Shown here piece by piece: positions 10,701 through 22,168 of a DNA stretch of 64,000 nt. Position numbers and translations under genes: made by a program. The stretch covers positions 310,001-374,000 of the forward strand of contig JAMXBD010000641.1 in the NCBI GenBank assembly GCA_024138025.1, read 5' to 3'. Position 1 is the first letter of the stretch. Every line of letters begins with the position of its first letter. The notes under the pieces are model-generated. The model saw only the letters and a list, made by a program, of their open reading frames with translations. It was not told the origin of the DNA and did no database searches. The DNA comes from Combretum micranthum (Eukaryota > Streptophyta > Magnoliopsida > Myrtales > Combretaceae).

Positions 10701-13700
10701 CAACAGAGAAATAACTACACAGCATTGGGCTATGAATGCTTCTAGAGCAATCTGCTCCTTAGGTTTTACATTCAAAGAGCATATCTGACTAATCTCTGGC
10801 TTCCTGCTCTATCTAACTTTAGCAACTAACCGCACTAGACAATTCTGGAGACTTTTAGAAGTCAAGCAACAGAAGCTACTATCTGCTAGCTGAACAACCA
10901 AAAAAAATGAAAAAAAATCCTCACACAGAGGAGCATGTACAAGTGAAGCAAATAATGCTGAACTCTGACTTCCTTGGGCTATGTGCTGCACACGTATGGG
11001 TGGGAGGCCTAACCTGCGGTGGTGTATCAACATTCATGTTTTTTTTTTTTTTTTTTAATTTGGCATTGATACAACTTTGCACTAGCATTTTTTTAGGGCA
11101 CCAAAATTCTTATTTGCCAACCACCGCATTCAATTTGCATATTAAATCTTTTGATTGCTGGACCCCTTTTTCATGTTCTGTTGAATGCCTTCCATCTCAT
11201 AAACTTTGACTTGTCTAATAATCTTTATGATGCAGGCGGTCATCTCAACTAGCACCCTACAAGTTGAAGTGTGAAAAAGAATCTTTAAACTCCCGGTAAC
11301 TTTTTATTCAGTGGTTTTGACCATCCTATGTTTCTTCTTTCTTTCTTTATTTTTTCTCCCTCGTGATATGGGCTATTGGTCTCCCTTGCAGGCTTGGTCC
11401 CCTGATTATTTTCCGCAGACTCCAGATTGCCCTGAAGAGACTTTTACGAGGGAATATGTTCAGTCTGGATACAGGGAAACAGTTGAAGGACTTGAGGTAC
11501 TGTATGCACAAATGTCTATTTGTTGTCTAGTTTATTTTGGCCTTTTTATAAGTTGCTTCTTTCATTTGTTGTATTTTGGGATGCAACTGTAAGACACTGA
11601 CCTTTTTTTATTATTATTATTTCAATGTTTCATCACCCTAGCTGTTTGCTTTGACTTTTATGTTTAGCAAGTTGTTGGGCGACAGGAAGTGTCTTATGTG
11701 TGACTAAGCTGTATTTTGGTTTAATACTTAGATAGGGGAACTATCTTGTCCAATTCACCTTTCCAAACACAGGCAGGGAGGTTGCTCCTCTGCTTTTTTT
11801 ATTTTTTATTTTTTATTTTTAATAATATTTTTTGGCCACTCAGAAAGGTTGCTCCTTAGTTTTATGAGTTTTGATATTGTTTTGGTGGAAGTGACTACTG
11901 TTTATTTTGGCCTTATGCATTACCATTCTCAAAGGAGTTCATTGCTTTTATGCCAGGAAGCGAGAGAAATCTCATTGACTCAAGTCCAGGCCTTCCCAAG
12001 TGCTGCTGTTGTGAAGTGCAAGGAGGTATATCTCTCTGCTTAACAAGGATGTGATGAGCTTTTCTTGTTCATGCATGTTCTGCAACTTGCTCTCATCTTA
12101 GATTAATATATGAAAAATTGTGCTTTGATGCAAACTTTGCCATGCTTTTAGGCTATACGAAAGCGACTTAGGGCTAATGTGTCCCGTGCACAGAAGCGTA
12201 AGGTAATGAATATATGGTTATGCACATTCCTTATATCGTTGCTTATTTAGTTTTTGAACCTTAATGTTTGTGCACTTAGATCTCCCAGATATTTGACCTC
12301 TGTTCTTGTGTTTTTGTCTGAGGATTAAGTTGGAAGATAAAAATTGGTGACAAACATGAAAGAAAGAATTGAAAATAACATAAATATTGGAGGAAAAAAC
12401 TCACATTTTATTCATGTTAAATCTTTTATTTATACAAGAATAGGGCTGACAAAAATAACAATACAGCTAACACAGAAAAAAGGAAAGGAGGGGAAAAAAT
12501 CCTAGGATATCATGATAGTTCAGCTAATAAAAAAATTTCCTAGGAAAAGAAACCACCCAAAATGAAGGGATACATGCTAAAAAATATACGTAAAAAGGTA
12601 TACATCAATGACAGATCTGAAATTCCTGCATTGTCAAATAGATGTTTGTCTCATATGATACATTGTTGACTGTGGAAACCTCTATGCTCAGTACCATCCA
12701 TCACCAGGAAACAGTTGTCTTCAGTCTAGTTTATTGTGAATCTTGACCCTTTCCCTTTAATGCATGGCAGGCAGGACAAGTTTATGGCGTGCCTCTTTCT
12801 GGTTCTTTGTTAAACAAACCTGGAGCTTTTCCTGAACAAAGGCCATGTGGTGAAGATTTCCGGAGAAGATGGATTGAGGTATGCAGACTTTTATTTTTTT
12901 AACAATCATCTGGCATTTAGTTTGCCTTCATGAGATGGTCTCATGGTGCCCCACTATCTGCCTGTCAAAAATTGGTCAGATTGGAACTGGCATGTTGACA
13001 TTATTGAAGTGGTTAAATTTTTATAGTCCTATGTTTTTTCTCCACTTTTTTCTGTAAAATAAGGTAGAGGTGACTTTGGGTTCCTTTTAATTGATTAAAA
13101 AGGGGAAATTCTTTTGGCTGCTGCTCAGCTGTTGGGTGAATGCTCTGATGGTCAATAGGACTTCTTTCAATAACCAGAATATTGTGTCTGAGTCACTTCA
13201 ATGGAAGGTTCAGGAGCGTGCAAGCATTTATATGCTTTAAAAAATTGAGGAATAGTTGGTGACATGACACTGTTTGCACCGTGCACTTCTTTGAAGTGTA
13301 AATTGTGAGGCATGTATCTTTTATAGTAGATAATGAAGTATACTCAATAGATGAAAGCTTATGGTGTGATAATGCATGTGGAAAATCTACATCAGGGAGT
13401 GTGGAATTTGGAGCTTTCATGTAGTTGTCAAATGTAGATGCAATAATCTATTTGTTCATTTATTCATGATATTTTTTTTTTGACATGGTTTGTCTTTAAT
13501 AGTTACTTACTCAATTCCTTTTGTTTTCCTCTTCCAGGGTTTGTCTCAACCTCACAAAAGATTGCGTTTCTTGGCTGACCATATTCCTCATGGGTATAGG
13601 AGAAAGTCTCTCTTGGAGATTCTCATTAAAAATAACGTGCCTTTGCTGAGAGCAACTTGGTTTATAAGGATCACTTACCTTAATCAGGTACTTTGTTTCT

Positions 13701-16700
13701 CTTCGTCATATCAACACTGGATATCAGTATTGTTTGTTATTTTTACTTTACACTTATGAGTTTATAAGAATTATGCTGTAAGCCTGTAATTGCAGGTGAA
13801 ACCTAGTTCTGCTGGAAGTCCTGATAAAAGTCAGTTGGCTCGGACAGAGTTGTGGACAAAGGATATTATTGAATACTTGCAGTGCCTCTTGGATGAATTT
13901 GTCAAAAACAACTATCGTTCCGCCTCTCAGCTTAGAGATCGATCCCCACAGATGGTTTATACTGGATCAGCACTGCAAAAGAGTGAACCCGTTTCTTCTA
14001 CTCTTGATACTGATGAACCTTCTCTGCATGTAAAGTGGTGGTATGTTGTTAGGCTTTTGCAATGGCATTACGCGGAGGGGTTGCTTCTTCCATCTCCTAT
14101 CATTGAGTGGGCTCTTAATCAACTGCAGGTGGAAAATTACTTTTGTGTAGTTCTATTCGTTGTACTGCTTCATATTTTTTTCTTATCATCAGCTTTTTTA
14201 TACTGCAAGAGTCTATGGACATAAAACTAAAATATGACTGTTTTGTGGGTTTTCAGGATAAAGAATTGCTTCAAAGCTTGCAGCTGCTTCTACCTGTTAT
14301 ATATGGTGTTATTGAAGCTCTTGTTTTATCCCAGAGTTATGTGCGGACTCTGGTGGGAGTGGCTGTTCGGTTCATTCAGGAGCCTTCTCCAGGGGGATCT
14401 GACTTGATTGATAATTCTCGAAGGGCATACACTTGCTCTGCTGTAGTTGAGATGCTCCGCTATCTGGTTTTAGCAGTTCCTGACACATTTGTTGCATTGG
14501 ACTGCTTTCCCTTGCCTGCATGTGTTACTTCTCTTTCAGTGAGTGATGGTAGTTATGTCTCCAAGGTATCTGAAGATCTAGGAAAGATGGAGGTAGGTTC
14601 AAATGAAGTTGCTTGTACATCTAGAAGAAGAGGTTTTGATTCTTTGTATCAGGCATTGTCTTTCAACCATGCCATTTCTTCAATTCAGAAACGTTCAGAG
14701 AAACTGGCTAAGGCTGTAAATCCAGGCCATTTATGCTTTAATTATGCTAAAGCAGTTCAAGCACTGGATAGAGCTGTTCTTCAGGGTGAACTGAGGGGAG
14801 CTTACAAGTTACTTTTTGATGACTTTTCTGAAATTCTTGATGAAGGATGGATTACAGAAGTCAATCCATGCTTAAGATCCTCACTAAAGTGGCTTGGGAC
14901 TGTCAACTTATCCTTTATTCAATCTGTTTTCTTTCTTTGTGAGTGGGCTACATGCGACTACAGAAATTTTAGAAGTAATCCCCCGTTAGATAAAGATTTT
15001 ACTGGGAGAGTTGACTTCTCTCAGATATATGTTGCAATTCGGTTTTTGAAGCTGAAAATGAGAGATTTATGCAGCCAAAGTCAGTTTAGAATTGATAAAG
15101 CTGTTGGAATTGCTGCTCATAGAGGTTTGATGCTAGAAAATGATAATTTTGGCCAGAAATCCATGGGAGGTGTATATGGGATTGGTAATACAGAAAGTGC
15201 GGAGATAAAATCTGTAAATTTCTTTAACACCTTTGAGAGTCCTGGGCCCTTACATGACATATTAGTCTGCTGGATTGATCAACATGAAGTTCTGAAAGGA
15301 GAGGGTCTTGAGCGTCTTCAGCTGCTCATTGTGGAATTAGCTCGTTCTGGCATCTTCTGTCCACAGGCTTATGCAAGGCAGCTATTGGTTAGTGGTATTA
15401 TGGACTCAAACTGTTCTAAGTTGGATTGGGATAAACGCATGCGACACTATCGTATCCTCAAGCAGTTACCTGGGCTCTTGATGCGTGATGCTGTTGAAGA
15501 GGCTAGAATTATAGGACGACTGCCAATTGAGGAGACCATGCAGGTCTACTCAAATGAACGACACCTTGTCCTTCAAGAGCTTCTTTCCAGTAAAAAAAGG
15601 ATTCCTAAAGGTGCCAGTGCAACAGGTAAAAAACGGAAGCTCGCTGCAAGGGATGGGATACCAGCTTCTGATAAATGGAAATTCACAGAACCACCATCCA
15701 GTGCTTCATTTGTTAAAAAGCTAAAAATCGAAGAAGTAAAGGCCTCAATCTCAGTCCTCATGCAATTCAAAAATTCAGAGTCAACTTCTTTAGATACAGG
15801 AGTTGATGAATCTGAAGGTAGTGTTAAGAGATCTTCAGGGTCGGTATGCAGTAATGTGGATTTGTCAGAAGAAATATCTGGATGTGAAGAATGTAGAAAG
15901 ATGAAAAAGCAAAAAGTGAGTGAAGAAAGGAATTTATATGTTCAGATACAATCTCCAACACTGTCAGACGATGAGGATTTATGGTGGGCAAGGAAGGGGT
16001 CTAAATCAATAGAGTCCATGAAAGTTGATCCTCCACTTAAGTCAGCAAAACAGGCTTCTAGGGGTAGACAGAAAGTTGTCCGTAAAACTCAAAGTATTTC
16101 TCAATTGACAGCTGCCCGAATAGAAGGTAGCCAAGGAGCATCTACGAGTCATGTATGTGATAACAGGGTGTTGTGTCCTCATCATAAAGCTGGGACTGAT
16201 GGGGAGATCCCCAAGTTAAATGATGGGAGTAAAATGGCTGTTGGTGGTGATATTATTTCAATTGGAAGAGCTTTAAAGAGGTTACACCTTGCTAAGAGGA
16301 GGGCTGTTACATCTTGGTTGGTGAAAACAGTTAGGAAGCATATTGAGGAAGCTGAGAAAACTCCCACCAAGGTTGGGCAAATTGGCAGGTCTTATGCTCC
16401 TGTGGATGATAGGAGCCCTTCGAGGTGGAAGCTTGGTGAGGATGAGCTATCAGCTGTGCTGTACCTGATGGATATATCTGATGACCTAGTTTCTGCTATC
16501 AAATTCCTCCTCTGGTTGTTGACCAAGCCTCTTCGTGCTAGTAATTCTACAACTTATAGTGGAAGAAACATGCTAATGATGCAACGACATGTGGAAAGCC
16601 ATTGTGAAGTTGGGGAGGCATATTTATTATCATCCCTTAGAAGGTAAGAGTCTTATCCATTTTTCTTCTTCTCCTTTTTCCTCCTCTCTCATTCTCTCTT

Positions 16701-19700
16701 TTATTTTATTCATTTTTATAACAATTGTTATGGTTGTCTCTTTCACCTGATAAATATTTGTGTAATTCTCAAGGGAAAAAAAAAATGTATTATGATATGC
16801 TTCATTACAGAAATACACTCTTTTTCGAATTAACAAGTCGGGATATTTTTTTATATGAACTATTTTTTCTTCAGTCACTGGGATGCTATGCATCTGTTCT
16901 GTAATAGGTTCACTAATTTGATCAAGTCTATGAGCTATAATGTACTGCAAGCTATTCATCAAGTCACTACGTGGGACAATAATTCAGCGCCAAAGCACTA
17001 CTGGGATCTGAGATGACGCATGTCTATGAAGTTCTTAGATATGAATTGACTAGTTAGATCTCCTTTAGTGTGTTCAAGCATCTCTCAAATTTTCATATAA
17101 ACGTCATTTTTCACTAATTATGTGAGCCTTCAAATGGTGCTGACAGCCTTTTTTTGGAGTGCTAATGTCTTTTTGCTATTTCATTAATACAAGGAATGTG
17201 GAGGGAGAACCCGATAAAAAAAAGGAGGCCTAAACTGTTGATGTAAATACCAAGAAAATAAGATGGCATTTAGATCAATAGCTCGACAAAGATGGTCTGG
17301 TAACAAAATCTTTATCTAGAAAAATAGGACAAAAATTTTACTAGCTAAAGAGTCGGCTGAGATGGGTGAAACACCTGCACTTTTGTCATTCTTTTCCTTC
17401 AAATAAGTAGACAATGAGCGATGTGTTCTCCTCCAATGAAAACCAAGGCTGTAGCAGTGTTGTTAAAGGTGCTCGCCTTGTGCGCTCAAGCTAGGTGAGG
17501 TGCAAGCTTGCGCCTTGTGAAGGCCAAGGCGAGGTGCCTTTGACAAGGGGTGTGACTTTTTCGCCTATTCGCAAGGCACATTAGGCACCAAGTTGAGCGC
17601 CTTAATGAATGATGCACGATCCGAAAAGAGAGAGGAGAAGGCAAGAAGAGGGTTAGGGTTAGGGTTAGGGTTTAGGCGTGGAGACCGGGGGAGGGAGAAG
17701 CGAAAGGAAAGCCTGGAGCTGGTTAGATTTTGAAAAAGAGGGAAGGGGGTGTTTTGGGTGGGGGTTTAAAGGAAGACTGAGGGTTAGGTTAAAAGGAGGG
17801 GAAGAAGAGAGAGGAGAGGTCAGAGATGAAATGGGAAGGCCGGAGGAAAATGGACAGGGAGGATGGTCGAGAGGGAGGTTGGAAGCCGCTTGGTGGGGGT
17901 GGATGGAGGGGGGAAGAGAGGAGAGCTGTCGGGAAGGAGGGAAGAGAGAGAGGACCAAGGTTACAAATAGACATGCATGTTTTCTTTTCAAGTCAGCCGA
18001 TACATGTGATGCATAATTTGCTTATTTGTGATGGTTTCTTTTATTTTAATTTTTTTTTTCAATTATGGCATTATGCTCTGGATGTTGTAAGACAGCTGGC
18101 AAAATGAATAAAAACAAAGGGAAAGGTATATTAGTAAAAGCATTTGCTAGAAAGTTAAAAAGCAAAAAGTATATTCCAGAAACTCTTACCCCCACTTTCT
18201 CTCTAAACAATAAAACTATTATAATAATAAAAGAAAAATTTAATTTATTAAATAAAGAGTCTTTTTTGTGTTTAATCAAATTTATAAATTTATTAAAACA
18301 ATAAAAAGATTTTTTTAAGAGTAATGACCAAAAAAAAGAAAAAACTGTTAATCTAATAATAGTCTTAAGTGTTGATGTTTTTATGCATACAGTGCTTATT
18401 TTGTAAATATGATGCTATATTAATCTTATATTTGAACTATTTAAATATTCTTTGTTACTCTAATGTAAACATGATAACTAAATATTGTTGTTTTCCATAA
18501 AAAAAATTATTAAATATTTGTGCCTCACTTTGCTTGGGCGATTTCTTTTTTAGCGCTTCTTGCCTCAGGCGATTTGAGTGTGCTTTTCGCCTGTAACAAC
18601 CTTGGGCTGTAGTTGAAAGCTTCCATAATGTCACTCATAGAAACTGCTGGAAACACTCTGTCGGAGGACCAATCGAAGTTCTGTTTGGCCTTAAGCCAGA
18701 TATTTTTGAAGTTTGCACTTGAGGAAATACACATGTAAAAGGCTGTTTCCTAAGCAAGCATTGATATGACAAGTTTATTTATTAATATCATCGCTTATTT
18801 GGTACTTTCAATGTCATGGCAGTGGTTTTCAGCTTAATGCTCTTGGTGAGTTTGAACTTTTGGTTTGATAGGATTATGTATGGCTGATTATAATGAATGG
18901 ACTATATGTAGATTATCTGGGGGAATTGTTCACTGTCATCTTAGATGATGATGGCATGAAGATTATGCTCAGCTGATGTTTTTGCTGGTTGAAAAGATTA
19001 AGTCTGTTCTGGTACAGTCACTGATTTAATTAAGAAATTTTGTTTTTTGCCTTTAAATGTTTGACCATTTCTGTACTACTATGAATCTGCAGTATCCATA
19101 AATTTGCTACTGGAGAGTGGGCAGTTGCTTTATGTACATACTTGCTCCTGTTTTGATATTGCTTGCTTTCAATCTGCCTCGTCACTGCCACATTTTTGAG
19201 TTATGCTAATAATGTGGCCTATTCATCTACTGATGTTTCTGGTTTTGAAAAATTTCAGGTACGAGAATACAATTGTTTCTGCTGATCTAATTCCTGAAGC
19301 ATTGTCTGCATCAATGAATCGAGCTGCAACCGTTGTGGCCTCTAATGGTAGAGTGTCTGGTACAATGGCATTGGCTTACGCTCGATATTTGTTCAAGAAA
19401 TACTCAACTGTGACTAGTGTTTTGGAATGGAGAAAGACTAATAAGTCAGTATATGATAAGAGACTATTTGCTGAACTTGAATCTGGGCGACAACTGGAGG
19501 GAGATTTAGTGTATCCTCTTGGAGCTCAAGCAGGAGCAGAGGATCTTGATGAATTTTTGCGTCAGAAAATTACCAGTGGAAGGTTATCCAGAGTGGGAAT
19601 GGGCATGCGGGATATTGTGCAAAGACATGTTGAGGAGGCTGTTCGCTATTTATCTGGCAAAGAGAAGAAATCATTTGCATCTAATACTCTTAAAGGTTTG

Positions 19701-22137
19701 CCAATTGAGAAGGGGGATGATGGATATCAGATGGCACATCAAATTATTGTGGGACTTATGGACTGCATTAGACAAACTGGTGGTGCTGCACAGGAGGGTG
19801 ACCCTACCTTGGTGTCATCTGCTGTTTCTGCTATTGTTGGAAGTGTTGGCCCAACTTTGGCCAAAATTGATTTTACTGGTGCAAACACCTGTCCAAATTT
19901 CCCTTCTGCTGCGGGGCCATTAAATTTTGCAAAATGTATCTTGCGCATTCATATAACATGCCTGTGCCTTCTTAGAGAAGCTCTTGGTGAACGTCAAAGC
20001 AGGGTTTTTGAAATAGCTCTTGCAGCTGAAGCTTCTTCTGCTCTTGCTGGAGTCTTTGCTCCTGGGAAGGCTTCACGCAACCAATATCAATTGTCTCCTG
20101 ATATTCATGATTCCAGCACAAACAACTCAAGTGAAAATTTGAACAGTTTGGGAAAAGCTGTAGTCAGTAAGGCCACCAAAGTTGCTGCTGCTGTGTCTTC
20201 CCTCGTCATTGGTGCAATCATTCAAGGGGTTACTAGTCTTGAGAGGATGGTTACTGTCTTCAGATTGAAAGATGGCTTAGATATACTTCAATTTATGAGG
20301 ACCACTAAATCTAATTCAAATGGTAATACGCGGTCTCCTGGTGTTTTTAAAGTGGATAGCTCAATCGAGGTTTATGTGCATTGGTTCAGGGTGCTTATTG
20401 GGAACTGTAGAACTGTTTCTGATGGTTTGCTTGTGGAACTTTTGGGTGAACCATCAATTGTAGCTCTGTCGAGAATGCAACAGACACTCCCTCTTAACTT
20501 GGTTTTTCCTCCTGCCTACTGTCTGTGTGCCTTTCTCACGTGGAAGCCATTTATTCTGAATGCCAACCTTGCAAATCGAGAGGACATAAACCAATTGTAT
20601 CAGTCTCTGAATGTTGCTGTTGGTGATGCCTTGAAACATTATCCCTTTAGGGATATTTGTCTGCGAAATAGTCAAGGCTTGTATGAAATCATAGTTTCCG
20701 ATACTAGTGATGCAGAATTTGCGTCCATGCTAGAATTAAATTGTTCAAACATGCACTTGAAAGCCACACCGTTTGTCCCTCTTCGTGCACGACTCTTTCT
20801 GAATGCAATTCTTGAATGCAGATTGCCTACCTTATTTACACATGAGGATAGAAGTCGGGTGTCTCGACATGGCGAATTGAAAGACCTATATGCTGAGAAT
20901 GAGACTAAGCTGGTGGATAAGGTTGTGCAAGTTTTGAACAATTTGCAACCTGCCAGATTTCATTGGCAGTGGTTAGAGCTTAGACTTCTTTTAAATGAAC
21001 AAGTGTTCATAGAAAAACTTGAGAATCATGATGCATCCTTGGCAGATGCATTACGCTCTCTCACATCTTACCCTGAAAGAGCCAATGTTTCAGAGAATGA
21101 AAATAATTTTATTGAAATCATCTTAACACGGTTGCTTGTAAGACCTGATGCTGCTCCTCTTTTCTCAGAGGTTGTTCATCTTTTTGGGAGGTCGTTGGAG
21201 GATTCAATGTTGTTATTGACAAAATGGTTTTTGGAAGGACATGACGTACTTTTTGGGAGGAAGACTATTAGGCAACGTCTCATCAACAAAGCCGAGAGTA
21301 AGGGTCTTTCCATTAAGTCCCATTTCTGGAAGCACTGGGGATGGTCTTCATGTAGCTCTGATGCCACAGCAAATGGTTTTGGGAAGAAAAAACAGGAAGC
21401 TGTCTCACTTGAAGAAGGAGAAGTGGTTGAAGATGGCATTGATGCAAGAGGCTGTTACCTCAGCCAGCAGTATGTGACTGAGAAAGCACTGATTGAACTC
21501 GTCCTCCCTTGCATAGATCAGAGCTCTGATGAATCACGTAATACTTTTGCAAGTGATTTGATTAAGCAGTTAATTGCTATTGAGCAACATATTAATGCAA
21601 TTGCTCGTGGGACAAGTAAGAGCACAGGGACAGCTCCTTCTGGGGCTGATGGTTCAACAAACAAAACCAGTAATCGTAGAGGCATGAGAGGAAGCAGTCC
21701 TAGTTTTGCTAGAAGGTCAACACTTGTTACTGATTCTACTCCACCATCACCTGCAGCTCTGCGAGCTTCCATTTCATTAAGATTGCAGTTTCTTATGAGG
21801 TTGCTGCCAGTCATATGCGCGGATAGGTGAGTTCACCAATTACTATTTTTTAAGGTGCAATAAATAATTATAGTTGAACAATGTCTGATATGTGCTGGCA
21901 TTGCTATTTTGAACCCTCTCGCATTATTGGTCAATTGGCTCTCCATCCTTGTCATACTATAAACCATTTCTTGAATCAGTCTGTCCCTGGCTCTGTGGCT
22001 TTATTTACATCTTGCTTGGATGATGTGGAGTGTGTTAATTTTTTCCAGTTTCAGGTTTAGTAGCAGAAAAACAGCCTTATTAGCATGATGGTTCCCCCTA
22101 CACCCACACCACCACCAACCACCCCCACCCAACCTCC

Positions 22138-22168
<31 letters not shown>

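Larger units (their letters stand above)
5580..11032 (-). mobile_element. decayed Ty3/gypsy retrotransposon in MED12 intron 1, antisense
   Basis: Reading the minus strand from right to left gives remnants in gypsy order: protease, RT, RNase H, integrase. Stops and frameshifts break all of them. Possible LTR traces share the motif ACACCACNGCAGGTTAGGC at about 11000-11032 and 5680-5709, which would place the 5' LTR on the right. The pair is too diverged for a firm edge call. A younger TRIM (8820-9109) sits inside. Confidence 0.7.
17455..18604. mobile_element. non-autonomous hAT element in MED12 intron 9
   Basis: 1150 bp, flanked by an exact 8-bp duplication GGCTGTAG, which is the hAT target-site length. 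Terminal inverted repeats are imperfect: CAGTGTTGTTAAAGG on the left against CAAGGTTGTTACAGG (complement of the right end). Subterminal regions are rich in GGCG/CGCC and AGGCGA motifs, as in hAT subterminal arrays. No transposase frame exists; the open frames inside come from a purine-rich tract. It lies within an intron and should be removed by splicing. Confidence 0.85.

Noticed and set aside
11236..12025. Rescue of the exon 3 frame by skipping exons or other splice sites
   Set aside because: Skipping exon 3, or exons 3 and 4, leaves the phase wrong; no AG in exon 3 gives the needed phase; and retention of intron 2 stops at once from the normal start.
14143..14256. Possible alternative start of a large protein (ATG at 14143)
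   Set aside because: These codons are intron 8: the intron ends at TTTTCAG 14256, and homology to MED12 begins exactly at 14257.
17650..17676. Chromosome-end telomere
   Set aside because: Only a few units, lying inside a transposon in an intron.
17665..18107. Overlapping open frames of 60-112 codons on both strands
   Set aside because: They result from the purine-only composition of the hAT element; low complexity, no motif.
19203..19258. Possible separate gene starting at ATG 19203
   Set aside because: The first residues are intron 9 sequence; the acceptor TTTCAG ends at 19258 and the phase joins to exon 9. The two large frames are one gene.
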